Below, in pieces: positions 12,801 through 25,331 of a stretch of DNA of 64,000 nucleotides; the first letter of the stretch is position 1; every line of letters starts with the position of its first letter. Source of the DNA: Calliopum simillimum (taxonomy: Eukaryota > Arthropoda > Insecta > Diptera > Lauxaniidae); NCBI GenBank assembly GCA_951812925.1, contig OX638370.1:116760897-116824896 (forward strand), written 5' to 3'. A model generated the notes under the pieces. It worked only from the letters and a program-made list of their open reading frames with translations, was not told where the DNA came from and did not search any database. Position numbers and translations under genes: made by a program.

Positions 12801-14150
12801 AACGAAAATTGCCCCCTAAAACTATGCAAAACTCTTTTTTTTTATTTATTTGCATTTACTCGCATAAAAATAGATGTGCTTCTAAGAGACTATAAACGAT
12901 GACACTTTTTAAGGTACACAATAATTCTGTTGCACAGTGTATTCTTAACAAAATTGTAATTTAGATCTCACAAAAAGAATTAATTTCAAACGAAACTGAT
13001 TTGAATGTTATTAAAAAAGGGGGGCCTTTCAATAAAACTTCAGTTGCAACAGCAGCATCAGAACTTTGATGACCTTGCGCTAAGGCAATTTGAGTGGCAT
13101 CATCCATCGAAGTGCATTAAATCTTAAATATTTAAGAATTTAACTGATTTTTATATGGCTTTTAATGTATGTACGGATATGTAGCTTCTAAATAAATACA
13201 AATACACAAAAAGTGTGGGCCTTAAGCTGATGTTGTTGGTGATGCTGATTATGATAGTTTTGTTGTTGTTGTTGTTGATGTTGTGCGGCATCAAATTACA
13301 TGAACGCGCGCAACAAACAAACCCAACTAAACTGGGTGTCAAATGCATTCTGCTGCTTCCACGTAGGGGCGTTCAAGTTTTAATTTGGTTCTTTATCTTT
13401 CAAAATTATGCTTATCGAACGAACGTATTAAACTAATGATGGGTTTATGGCCCATCGACCCCCTCATATTTTGTTGGTTTTTCTGTGTTGCATGCATTTC
13501 AAGTTTAATGGTTCTTGGGGTTCATTAAAATGAAGTTAATGTTCCGAATGTTTCCTTCGCTTGATAATGAAAAACAATTTTAATGTTCGTTTGTCTTTTT
13601 TCCATTTTGAAGCGTAATGAAACCTATTTTTGAAGATAAGAAATGAAATATGTAATTGTTTTTTCATTTCATTTCATTTTATTATATAGAATGAGTCGTT
13701 TTCGATGTTCTTTTTTTGGAAGTTTCGTTCAAGTTGATTGCATGATGTGTGCACTCATTTAAGTGCAACATCAGTATACGTTGCACTCGGGGCTTTTAAT
13801 TAGAATTTTTCCGAAAATTTTCCTAAAAGCAGAGGAAATGAGGCTGCATTCTCAAGTTTCATGTTGGGTTTTTTAATTGCAATAAATTATTTTGATTATT
13901 GACAGACAGCGGGAATATTCAAAGCACTTTTTTGTAGTGGGAGCATTTTAGTTTACATGAGTAGCTTGAAATCAATCGAAATATATCATCATACTCGACG
14001 ACACAATACAGTTTTATAAGTAAAAAAGTTACAAAATACCCAAAAATTATTAATGTTGGAAACTGCAGAAACTTTCCAGTCTTACAGCCAAAACCACTAC
14101 ATTTAGTAAAACAATTCATCTTTATTCTGGGCAACGTTAACGTTGACGTT
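9891..14150. other. Long intergenic block, no gene recognised
   Basis: Open frames up to 111 codons (for example 10177-10512 plus, 11079-11318 minus, 12473-12703 plus) overlap on opposite strands or are rich in low-complexity sequence, and none shows a domain. CAG/CAA repeats lie near 12089-12123 and (TTG)n near 13259-13280. A TATAAAAG occurs at 12278 and an initiator-like TCAGTT at 12359, too far apart to act as one promoter. Confidence 0.4.
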
Positions 14151-14153
14151 CAC

Positions 14154-15950
14154 TACCCTTGTGCCGCGTCTAGATTCTAATGGATTAATATGGATAAAGA
14201 AAGGGTCCATTTGATCTATTTGGATCCATACAATCCAGACCACGGAACCTCTGGATTGAATACCCATCCACTTTGATCTATTTGAATCTAATGGATTGTA
14301 TGGATTGAAATGGATTTGAAAAATAAAAAATCGACTTATTATTCGAGCAATGTTTTCACTTTAAAAAAGGCCTTTACTTGAGGTTTATAAAACGCAGTAG
14401 CAAAAAAGGTTTACATATAGTTAACTTAAATAAATGCAGTTGGATTAAAATGGATTAGACTGGATTGACATTGATCGGATTTTTTTTTTCTAAGTGCATA
14501 CTTGAATTGAAAAGGACTCAAATGGATTGGAGTTGGACTTTAATTTCAGTGGGGAATACCACAATCCCAGGAATCCAGCTATTGCAGGAATTCATGGAGT
14601 ATCTTGTTGGGTTAAAAATGGATTTAACTGGATTGAAGTCGATCGCGTTTTTTTCCAAGTGCTGGATTGAAAAGGACTCAAATGGATTGTAGTTTTACTT
14701 TAATTCCTCGCGGGGTGCGATTAGATCTTGAATTATTTCACGTCGTATTTATCGCATACATATGGTAGGGGAATGTATCCGGATATGAGACACCTCCGGG
14801 TATGAGACAGTCGATTTTTTCTATGATGCAAAATTAATATTGTCAATCTGACTACTGTCGAACTATCCTTTTACTATGACCAAGTTTTTAAGCCAACACC
14901 GAAGTGAAAAGGTCTTTTGCTTATTTAAGTTATACACCTCAGGTCGCAACTCGACTGTAAAAAGTTTTTTATGATCTGTTTCAAAGTGTTATATTTTGGA
15001 CTTAATCAACTGGAAATGGGAAGTGTCATACGATAGCGTTTAATGTTTTATATCTACTTTCTGATACAATTTGGGTTTGTGCAAATATAAATGGTTAAAA
15101 CATTACTTTTAAGCTTTTCTTAAAAAGTGTCATATATTCGGGTATGAGACACTTTTTTTTCGAACCCAAATCGTGTGCAACTGTCAAATATCGACATGTA
15201 TGTAATGATACATATGTTTACGTACAGTTATGGTGTTTTTATTTCGTATTTTCTAATATAAATTGCATTTTTAAAGGTATCTCATACCCGGATACAAAAT
15301 TTGTAACTATATGGACATTTTTTCTTTCGAACCAAAATTAAGTGCAACTATCAAATATCAATATCAATGTAACGAAAAATGAATAAAAGTTTGTGCTAAT
15401 ACACAGTCATGGGGTTTTCATTTCATATTTTCTGATTTTCATTGCATTTTTCTAGGTGTCTCATATCCGGATACAAAATTTAAATTGCTAAAAAAAAAGT
15501 ATTTAGAAAATTGGCCATAACTTTTGAATGTGATGAAATAACTTTCTACGTCCTTGAGAAGAAAGTTGTGTGCATTTGTTATCCGGATACATTTCCTTAC
15601 ACAATTTTGGATCAATATCTGGATCCAGGAAGATTGATAGACGGCGTCTATTTGAAACCATTCCAATCTTTCGTAACAATCTATATTTCCTGGACTTAAA
15701 CGGATTGATCCAATTTTTAATCCAAATCTATCCGAGAAATCTGGTACACAATTCTGGGTCAAAATCTTGATCGAGAAAGATTGATAGACTGCGTCTACTT
15801 GAAACCAATCCAATCTTTCGCAACAATCCATAATCCCTGGATTGATCCGAATTTCAATCCAAACCTATCCGAGAATTCTGGTACACAATTCTGGATCAGA
15901 AGGGATTGTTAAAATTTAATCCATTTCAATCCAGACGCGGCACAAGGGTA
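14154..15950. mobile_element. 1.8-kb TIR element, TA target duplication (outer element)
   Basis: The left end TA/CCCTTGTGCCGCGTCT at 14154-14171 is the exact inverse of the right end AGACGCGGCACAAGGG/TA at 15933-15950. The inverted match continues with substitutions through a region of repeated TGGATT/AATCCA motifs. TA flanks on both sides fit a Tc1/mariner-type target duplication. Inside the right arm are two tandem ~148-bp units (about 15598-15744 and 15748-15890) sharing AGATTGATAGAC.GCGTCTA. No transposase is encoded, so it is non-autonomous. Another element (14766-15599) sits inside it. Confidence 0.8.
14766..15599. mobile_element. Nested 0.83-kb TIR element (inner)
   Basis: The left end is TA/GGGGAATGTATCCGGAT (14766-14784) and the right end ATCCGGATACATTTCCT/TA (15581-15599); the arms are inverted copies with two mismatches. 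The interior has repeated GGGTATGAGACACT and ATCTCATACCCGGATAC blocks on both strands, such as near 14795, 15141, 15276 and 15459. TA flanks match a Tc1/mariner-like integration. It lies wholly within the 14154-15950 element, so it inserted later. Confidence 0.75.
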
Positions 15951-16019
15951 GCATAGGACTCCGTTTCCATTAATCTTCTCTTCCTATACGAGCTAAAATT
16001 GTATGTTTTTTTGTTTGTT

Positions 16020-17490
16020 TGTTTTTTTGTACTCAATATTTTTTTCTCGAAAACGGCTACAGCGATTTCAATGAAACTTGGAATAGTGTTAGATGTTAGC
16101 ATACAATGAAGAATGAGCTAGGTTCGAACTTTCCAAATGCTCACCAGAGGGCGTGGCACTGCCCTAAATTTTAAATTTGATTTAGTCATAACTCGCAAAC
16201 CATACAAGGTATTTGGATGAAATTTAGTGAGCGGGTACGGCTTAATTATACCTTTTAACAAACAAAAAGTCGGCGGAATCGAAGAATTGACACGCCCACT
16301 TTTTAGACCTTGAAAATTTTGATTCAATATTACTCAAAAATGACTCCAACAATTTTAATGAAAATTTATGAGATGTTACCTCTGTAAACAAGAATTAATA
16401 TGTATACGCCGTTATATTGGGAAAACTCGATGAAGGGCGTGGGACCGCCCACAAAAATATGAAACGGTATAAAAAGAAAACTAATAAATCAAACATTCTG
16501 AAATTAACTGTGAGGTACGCAATTGCTAAAAGACATCTCGGTTATGAAAGTGGGCGAAATATCGCCATTGCGCGTGGAACCTCCCATACAAGCAAAATAC
16601 GTTAAATGCTATTTCTCGCAAATGTTACAAGATATTTTAATGAAATTTGGTGTGTAGGTACTGCTTATTAATGCCTTTTAATAACCGAAAAGTGGGCGGT
16701 ATCAAAGAAGGACCACGCCTCCTTGTTAACCATTGAAAATTTTGATTCAATATTACTTGAAAACGACTCCAACAATTTTAGTGAAAATTTAGGAGATGTT
16801 ACCACTGCAAACAAGGATTAATATGTGATATGTCGTTGTATTGGGAAAATTCGTTGAAGGGCGTGGCACCGCCCACAAAATTATAATACGCTATTTTTTG
16901 AATTGAATTGAATTGAACCTCCCATACAAGAAAAACACATCAAATGCTATTTCTCGCAAATGGTACAACATATTTTGATGAAATTTAGTGCAGTTTTATG
17001 TTCTTTTTGACGCTGAATCGATCTTCATCAGCAGAACTGTCATTATACCTGCAGGATTTTGAAATATCCTTGCTTGAAATTGAAGAAAACGCTTTGTTCA
17101 GTCTCATAGCGTACCTACAAAAAAAGGTGAAATTCTTTTTTATTAATAGCATCGAATAGCCGCACTCTTTCTTATCAAAATATCCTTCCAGATTTGTCCA
17201 ATAGGACTCTTATTTTTCGAGTTTTAATCCTTTGAAGATAAGATATTTCAGCCCCCATACAAAAGACGAAATATTTTAGGGCATTCTATTTGAGTTTTGG
17301 ATATTTTTCTATACCATTCGATTCTTTCCGAGTTCTTATTATTATTTTCATCGGTTTATTTATCATTTTGAAAGCATGACTATTAGAGGTGAAAAGGTAC
17401 AAGTTTCATAACAAAAACTAGCTATGAATAAAAACATCGACTAAAATAATAAGACCAGATTGTTGACCGAGCAGGGATCGATCTCCAGGT
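16020..17490 (+). repeat. Large dispersed repeat, copy 2, with internal ~423-bp duplication
   Basis: The block starting TGAAAATTTTGATTCAATAT occurs at 16311 and again at 16734, each followed by ATGACTCC/ACGACTCC, GAAAATTTA.GAGATGTTACC and a GGGCGTGG.ACCGCCCAC core. A shorter repeat of AACCTCCCATACAAG appears at 16578 and 16917. The 3' part (17340-17490) matches the 3' part of the copy at 7590-8850. It is non-coding. Confidence 0.75.
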
Positions 17491-19437
17491 ACTATATATT
17501 TAAATGCCATTTAATTTAGCCGAAAATTGCGTTGAAAGTTGTAAATTAAGAAAATTATTTCAATTAAGGAAGCGCATGTATCAAATTTACATGTTCCAAT
17601 GCACTCTGTGCCCCTCAGCTGAAATATGTCCCCGGAACTAAGCCGCAGTATTTTTCTTTCTATCCTTAGGTCCACGCAATCGTCGCTGTCTCTATCACTA
17701 TCGAAAAATACTAATGTATCCATTTATACTTACTTATATTTGCACAAAACTATAAAATTTTCACGATCTTGCACTGTTGTCACTTAAATTTTTTTTTTTT
17801 TTTTTTCTTTCAATATTGATTTTCGATATTCTTATGCCGCTGGAATCAAGAATAGTAATTTTCATATCGAGCGATATTTCTTTCCGCGAAAATTTCCGTA
17901 TCGAACGGAATCAATAATACTTAGCACCCATTATGTTGGAATTTAAATCACTGGGAATTTTTTGGACAGTTTCTTTGGAAAAGTTGTAGCAAATAAAATA
18001 AGTGGGAAGAGAGAGCAAGTATTATATAAGCGTTCATTGTAACAAATACAAAGTGATTATCTACACTAAAATTATTAAACTATATACTATCTACATAGGT
18101 ATGTTTTTAAGCTGTGCCCAAAAATGTTTATAACTTTGTTCGTCAGTTATTATAGCTCATTAGAGTCCATTTAAGGTAAATTGAAAACCAACTGTGTTTG
18201 ATAATTCCATGAAATCTATTTTTTGCGACACGACTCATTTTCATAAAAAAAACGCATTTCATATTTGATACGAATCCAATCGATTAATAGCAAACACTTC
18301 CTGCAACAGAGCGAACGTCTTAGTGCAATTGTTAATAGAAAAAAACCAACATCATTATTTTATTGTTCAGATTTTTATCACAATGAACGTCAATCAAAAT
18401 TGATAATTAGACGGCTGTATGAATGTGGTGCGGTTGCTTAAGTGTTTTTTTGCTTTATCGACGTAGTAAACATTTTGTGGGGAGAAATAAACAAACGCAT
18501 ACTATATATATACAATAAGTACTTTGTTTTTGGGTCATATTTAGTCACTTTACAATTGAAGCAATCATACAAAGTTGGTAAAGATTCAAACCGACCCATT
18601 AGTGAGATTCATTGGGTCATGTGGTGATATAACACACATGGACAGCTTGGAATTTATGGTATGCATTGCATTAGAGGAGATCATTTTAAGCGCCTTTTGT
18701 GTGCCAAATTGCGGTTTTCATAAAGCACCCCCAGACATGTCATATAGCCATATAACTCATGAGTGTGTTCGTGTACTTACAGATTTTGTGGCTTGTTAAC
18801 ATTTTGTTAATTACATATTTGCCAAGTGCGAGATAAAACTGAAATAATAATAATAACCATAATCATAATAATAAAAACAAAACTCAAGGATGTTGTAGGG
18901 AATTGTTGCTACAGTTTTTTTTTTTTTTCAAATGTCAATGGAATTGATATGTCGGAATTGTAGGTCTAAGTGCTGTTTGATGCAATAAAATGTAGCAATG
19001 CTCTACTTTTTTTTTAACAAAATTGGGTTATGATCTCCAGTAAGCATTTGCAATATGTATTTGGCAAGATTTAAATTGTGCCGTAGAATATCAGATTTAT
19101 GCCGGAAACAAAGTACTTTAGCGTTGACATTCATTTAATTAAGTTGGAATAGTTGATTATTAAATTGTTTGCGTTAGTGCTATTCCATTCGGATTTTATG
19201 CAGATTTACTTGCTAATGGTCCGTTCATAAATATCTTGAAAAATATCATGTATTGCGGTTTCTATACAGTGTGTATTGCATGAGATTACGAAGCTTCTGA
19301 GAGGTGATAGAGGAGGCCTCGACTAATAAAGAATTACACCCGAGGGTGGTCTAAAATGTACCCCTGACGAGTAATAGGGTTAAAACTGATTTTCTGACAA
19401 GTTTTAAAAAAAAATATTTTTTGGGTCACCCTAGCGT
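17491..19437. other. Intergenic, no gene recognised
   Basis: Short frames at 17511-17723 (minus) and 18442-18799 (plus) show no domain or splice pattern. A poly-T run lies near 17791-17808. Nothing else is visible. Confidence 0.4.
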
Positions 19438-19440
19438 CTT

Positions 19441-19596
19441 ACTGCCATACCTAAATGGAGCGTTAGACTAGCGTCAGGCGTATTTTACTATCTCTGTTTG
19501 TTTAGTGCCCATACAAGTTGTATGGAGCATACCGAAACAGAGACGGTTAAATTACGCTGACGCTCGTCTAACACTCCAATTTAGGTATATCAGTTA
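19441..19596. mobile_element. Small palindromic MITE (~156 bp)
   Basis: The two halves are inverted copies: left CTGCCATACCTAAATGGAGC and right ending in CCAATTTAGGTATATCAG, with further pairing through GTTAGACTAGCGTCAG versus CTGACGCTCGTCTAAC. TA flanks it. A relative with the same start (TAACTGCCATACCTAAAT) lies at 52108. Confidence 0.7.
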
Positions 19597-21443
19597 GAGA
19601 AGAAGTGTTTCAAAAAACTTTCTGAAGTGCTTCTTTTTCAGCCATAATCATTTCCGCTTCATAGTAAACATTCTTTCTTTTTAACATTGCATGTCCTAGG
19701 ATAGAAGCGTTTTTTAGCTTTCCGCAACCTTCCGGAAAAAAGTCCTTTTGAAGCGCTTATTTGCAGAAAGGCGTTTTTAAGTGCTTATTCGTAATGCGGC
19801 AGTAAGCGTTCTCTTAATTAAAAAAAAATATGAACTGATCGCAATATGAATCGAATTCAGGCTTCGTGTGATGGAAAGAAACATATAGGAAGCGCTACAA
19901 AAGGCTTTCTGAAGTATTTCTTCCGCTCTGTTATGCCCAATCTTTCTTTTTAACACTGTCCATAAACGCAGCCTCTCCTTTTTAAAAATACTACACAAAT
20001 AATTAAACAAACATGTTTCTCCAAACATTATTTGATATTTGACTGCTTGCTGCAGCCTTACAAAAAATCACTGTGTAAGCGCTTCCAAATTTCTATAGGA
20101 AAAAGCTCTTTGGATGTGTTTGATATTTTCGCCCTTGGGTTAGATTAACGACACAAACCCGACTTTTTAGGATTGGTAAGGTCTAGTAGAGTAAGGTAGT
20201 GTCGCTCGTATCTTGTTTCGAAGGTTAAGCCATTGGAAGTTCCGGTTATACGCAGGTTTTTTTTTATGAAAACTGGTATTAGTTTTGGATGAATTTTAAC
20301 AATATTAGGTAGTGTTAAATTAGAGATATAAAACTGGTTTCTACAAGATTTAAATATGAAGTTTGCAAAACTCTTATAGTTTTAAAATCCTCCCAGGCGT
20401 TCCAGCAATAGTCTTGCCACTTTTCTATGATAAAAATTTTTCGATATGTATCAGATCTGAGCGACCTTGCAATATTTCAAACCGCATTGAAAATATAGTG
20501 GGGATATTCCACAAATATTAGATATAGCTAGATATCTGCATTTTTGATATTTTTAAAAAATCGTCTTATATTTTAATATTTTTTATACATTTTAAGCGGT
20601 ATTCTCAAAATGAAATCTAGTCATAGTAGGAACTCCACTATTTATAACCAGTTTATATTTTTTATAATACTTTTTTTTTATAATATTTACTTTGTCAAAT
20701 TAGCTAACTTGTCAAAATGCGTCGCTGACAACTCTATCCAACAATACTAAAAATCATGTGACAAGTTCAAGTTTATTTGCGAACAAAGTGCGTCGACACG
20801 TCGACATCTACTGCATGACATTTGTTCAGTTTTTTCACCTGTCATGAAACCTTTTTAAGTAAATTATATGACAAATAGTAAAAAGAGAAAAAAAATCGTA
20901 AGTACATAAACTATTGAAATTACGCAAAATTATGGTATTATAATTTTTACAAAATACTTGAATTGCTGTTGTTAACTTAAATAAATATATGTATGTTTTT
21001 CGTTATTACGTGTTTTAAGCTCTTTAAAGTGCTAAAGGTGAAGCACCTTTTTTCATCATTTAAGGTAAATTATAATAAAATTTGCCAATTTTGACGCATT
21101 ATAAGTATAACAAATTAGTTTAGGTTTAAATTACACATTATTACTAATAAATTGTTTGAGTTGACAAAATTGTTTAACTGTTATAACCACCGTTAACTTC
21201 AATAAGGTGCACAAGAGGTTATTATCCCAATTTAACAAATTAATCGCAGTTAAATTGCCATGTCGGTCTTCTTCAATCTGCAATGCGAAAAACCCGCGTC
21301 ATAATTTTTACTCCACTCGGGTAGTAAAAAATTAAAGTAATTAACACTAAATTTCAAACATAAATTACCTGACCTATTACTATAACCATTTTGACTTAAG
21401 GATTCTATTGAAAATATTTTGCAAGAAGGTAAATATCATAATG
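19597..21443. other. Intergenic, no gene recognised
   Basis: AT-rich sequence. The short perfect palindrome GTCGACACGTCGAC-like motif near 20793 is isolated. No coding region is seen. Confidence 0.4.
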
Positions 21444-21619
21444 CGTAGGGCCTAACAAAAGTTCGCTTAGTTGGTGTCATGTTATAAATTTTTAGTAAAT
21501 AAAAAAATTGCATATTATTTGTTATAGTCTTACGATATATCATTTTAATTTTCAGAAAGATCGGTCAAAATGGAGAGAAGAAAACGTAAAATTCGTGAAC
21601 CAATGTCAGCAGATTTCCA

Positions 21620-22111
21620 ATGCCAACGCAGCAAGAGATTCGGTTTGCTATTCTTTTTGGATTTCGACGTAAGCTCAAACCTATGGAAATATTTAATGAA
21701 TGCCAAATAGCATTTGAAGTTAATGCGCCATCCCTCGTGACTATTTCAAAGTGGTTCCGAAGATTCCAGGCACGTAATTTTTCTGTGGAGGACGAACCTC
21801 GAGAAGGCCGCCCAAAATCTTCGACTGATTATGAATGTGTAGCGTTGGTTAAGTCTAAAATTGACGAAGATCCAAGATTGACCCAGCAAATCATTGCTGA
21901 GGAACTGGGCTTGAATGCCATGGCTGTATCGCAAATATTAAATAATGATCTGGGATACGCGGAGAAATCTGCACGATGGGTTCCTAGAATTTTAAGTGAT
22001 CCTCAAAAAGAGGCATGTGTGCGTTTTGCTAAGTATTTTCTTAAAAAATTCAAAAACGGAGGGTCTAACACCTTCAAAAAAATCGTAACAGGTGATGAAG
22101 CATGGTTTTAG
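21620..22111 (+). pseudogene. Mariner transposase, N-terminal and first catalytic part
   Basis: About 163 codons encode the DNA-binding region (QEIRFAILFGFRRK, then WFRRFQARNFSVEDEPREGR, the usual mariner linker) and end with VTGDEAWF, which carries the first catalytic Asp. An in-frame TAG at 22109-22111 replaces the next codon, after which the same frame continues with KYNPETKQQSMVW. Upstream an ATG at 21570 begins MERRKRKIREP in another frame, so a frameshift lies between 21570 and 21620. The protein would have cut and joined transposon ends at TA sites. Confidence 0.9.
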
Positions 22112-22211
22112 AAGTACAACCCTGAAACCAAACAACAGTCCATGGTATGGAACCCAGAAAGTGCAAGTCGACCTGTTAAAGTAAAGCAAAAAAAAGTCAG
22201 CAACAAAAGTA

Positions 22212-22637
22212 ATGATGTCAGTTTACTTCAACAGAGAGAAAGTTGTAGCTGCTATTCCTTTGAAAAAAGGTCAGACGATTACTGCTAAGTGGTATACTGA
22301 AACCTGCTTACCAAAAGTTTTCCAAAGTTTATTGGGAAAACACCAAAAAAAGGAGCTACGCTGCTACTTTCTACATCACGATAATACGCCAGCGCACACT
22401 GCTGAAAAAACGACCGATTTTATTTTTCTTTCTGGCGTCGAAGAAATTTGTCCAGCTCTTTATTCCCCAGATCTAGCGCCTTGTGACTTCTGGTTGTTTC
22501 CAAAAATAAAAAAAAATTTGAGAGGGAGAGTCTTCAACCGCAATGAGGAGATAATAAATGCGGTTAATGATGAAATTGCAAAACTGCAAAAAGCCGATTT
22601 TGAAGACTGTTTTTCAAGATGGATTTATCGACTTTAA
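22212..22637 (+). pseudogene. Mariner transposase, C-terminal catalytic part
   Basis: This frame differs from the preceding part, so a frameshift lies near 22190-22215 in an A-rich stretch. It carries HHDNTPAHTA with the second catalytic Asp and YSPDLAPCDFWLFP with the third, 34 residues apart as in the DD34D family. All three catalytic residues survive, but in separate frames. Confidence 0.9.
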
Positions 22638-22768
22638 AAATTTATCAAAATAAATGGCGATTACGTTGAAGAAATACAAATACAAGAATAATAAATTTAA
22701 AAATTTAAAAAATTAAATTTAAAAGTTTTTTCAATTCAACTAAGCGAACTTTTGTTAGACCCCTCGTA

Positions 22769-24960
22769 TATAACCATTTCGACTTTATAATTTTAATAAA
22801 AATTCTTAATAAATATTCAAGTTTGAACAGACATTTGCTTAATATACAAATTTTATACATTTTCTTTGTATAGGTCAGTAGTGCAGAGAATATGTTTTTA
22901 TCTATCACACGGACAGACCACGGTAAAATTTACTCAAGTGGGGCGTTGTCATTATTTTGACTTGAAATTCTGGCAAAATTAATTAGAAATAAAATAGTAC
23001 TACTATTTTTTTAAATCAAATTAAATTTTGCAAATAGCTTTTAAGTTGGGCTTCGCCTGTTAAAAGTTGTCCTAATTAGCTTTGAGAACGTCATCAAAAT
23101 TCAAATATTGACACTAAATATCTATAAACGTTTGTATAAATAGTCCATGGCATAACAGTTTAATCCCTTTTAAGCTCTCTTCTACCTCACACTTAATGTT
23201 TATCAAAAATATGTGGTATTGGCATTATATTCGTATTAATTATATCAAAAATTTATTTCAAAACAATTAAATACAACTGATAAATTTTTTTACATGTAAG
23301 TTCAACATAATTTCTAAACTGATAGTGATAACAAGTGTTTTCTAATATCTACAATATACCTACATAAGCTGACATAGTTTAATTAAATAACAACTTCTTA
23401 TTATGTTATCAAGAATATTAAAGCATTGATAAAAAAATATTAAGGAAAATTCATCGTTTTCAAATACATAAGTTAAAACCAAAGTAATATTGCCTTATCA
23501 TTACCATTTGCGCAATGTGTCAATTACAGCGATAATATTAATGTTATATTAAATTTTTCTCGAATCAGGTCAAATGATTTGTAAGTCACTTAGTTTTATC
23601 AAAGACATACATCTATGCATACGCTGTTGATCAACTTTCTGAACGCTAGTTCTGGCAGCACAATCTCTTATTGTATACGACACCAATATTTGAAAAACCA
23701 TAACTTCCATAGTCTATATCTCTGAAACTAGTCCCGAGTTACAAATTTTGACTAGGCATATATTTTTTTGCAAGAATTAATAAATAGAAAAAATAATTTC
23801 GCCACAAAAGCGGCTGTAATTCATCATTTAATATTTTCCATCAAATATTCACTTGCGGCAGCTAAGATCTGACGTTGTAGGCCTGTTTCCAACGGAGATT
23901 TAAAATGAGATTAAGCCGTAATTCACCTCATTCATCATGCATTGAACGTCAACTTAATCTGAAAATAACCGAAATTCCCATTTTTAACCTTCGGTGAAAA
24001 CAGGCTATTACACTAGAAGTTCTTCTCAAGAAATTTGCTTGTAAGAATAGGTACGCCAAAAAATAGTACATGTGCGTGCATTCTACATAGTTTGTGCTGA
24101 AGTTCATTAAAAATTCACTATATCTTGAAAACTATAACTCGGATTTGAAAATGTTGTTAATTTATTTGTAGTCCGTTAAAATACCTTTTGTATGGCACTT
24201 ATATTTTTAGAATCCATCAAGGGTTCCAAAGTTTATAACGGATTTTATAATGAGTGATTAGTAATTCCACATTCTTTAAGAGAATTACATGCTTAACAAG
24301 AAAAGTTTAGTTTAAACCAAATTAATCTTTGGAACCAAATTTAAACTTACATTGCATTTAAAATTTACTAAGGTATGTACTTGTTAATGTTGTTTTATCC
24401 CCTATTTTTTCCATTATTTTTTATGCAATTCCCTATTATGACACTTTTCACATTTTTGTTCCCATAAAGACAAGTATAATTAATTTTTAAATATTCATCT
24501 TCATGTATTATTCGTACGAATGACTGACAAAAACCAAAATATTTTGTTCGCATCAGATCAACTGCACGACTAATGAACTAAATTTTTTCCCAATTCAAGT
24601 ATTGTTTCAGAAATATGGCAACCCGCGCACATCAGATAAGATATTTCGATAGATTGCTAATCGATTGTAAATCACATTGGCTTGTGAATTTGTGAAAAGT
24701 GATAGTCTTTATTAAATGAAATTTTTTTCTTTATTATAAATTATTAAATTGTGTATGTAAAATTTTTCAAACCATATTTTTTAAACTAATTTGAGGTCGG
24801 TGAGTCCGAAAATCGATTTTATTTGGCCCCTGGCGATTTAAGATTGATGAAAATTGTGGGAAAAACGACTGATACTAGATTTATTTACGAACATTTTCCC
24901 GCAAAGCGCATTAATCAAACGCTCTTGCGGCTTATCTCCATAAAAAAAAGGAAATGTCTC
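22769..24960. other. AT-rich intergenic, no gene recognised
   Basis: No open frame with coding character and no clear repeat. A shared-looking phrase near 23880-24000 resembles mobile-element debris but was not resolved. Confidence 0.4.
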
Positions 24961-25315
24961 TACGGGGCGTTTCGCGTACGCGAAAACTCCTCTCTCTCTC
25001 TCAATTTACTCAATTAGCGTACGCGAAACTCAATTAGCGTACGCGAAATCCAGTGAAGTTTTTTCCCCCCGGGGAACTTGATTAATTTATGTACTGATCC
25101 GCGGCCGAAGGCCGCCGCGAAGCCGGTGTTGGATGTCTGACGGGTTTAAATCCTGATCTGCGGCCGCAGGCCGCCCACTTACCCCTACTTTTATGTAAAA
25201 TTACTGTTGTAACGAAGATGCGTCCCGGGGGAAAAAACTTCACTGGATTTCGCGTACGCTAATTGAGTAAACTGAGAGAGAGAGAGCAGTTTTCGCGTAC
25301 GCGGGCCGCCCCGTA
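24961..25315. mobile_element. GC-rich palindromic MITE with TA flanks
   Basis: The element spans 24963-25313 between TA dinucleotides. The left end CGGGGCG matches the right end CGCCCCG, and about 115 bp pair through TTTCGCGTACGCGAAAAC, a (CT)n run, AATTAGCGTACGCGAAA and TCCAGTGAAGTTTTTTCCCC. The left arm carries one extra copy of the ACTCAATTAGCGTACGCGAA block. The centre is very GC-rich for this genome, with GCGGCCGAAGGCCGC and GCGGCCGCAGGCCGC palindromes. No protein is encoded. Confidence 0.85.
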
Positions 25316-25331
25316 TAGACAGACTCTAAAA

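Larger units (their letters stand above)
21444..22766 (+). mobile_element. Mariner transposon, full length but inactivated
   Basis: The left terminal repeat (from 21444) contains GGGCCTAACAAAAGTTCGCT and the right one (ending 22766) is its inverse, AGCGAACTTTTGTTAGACCC. The right end is followed by TA. The span of about 1.32 kb is normal for mariner, and the transposase between the ends fills it. The left flank does not show a clear TA, which may be mutation. The transposase is disabled by a frameshift near its start, one stop and a second frameshift. Confidence 0.9.

Noticed and set aside
25070..25200. GC-rich stretch considered as a bacterial (endosymbiont) insertion
   Set aside because: It lies symmetrically inside inverted arms with TA flanks, so it belongs to a MITE.
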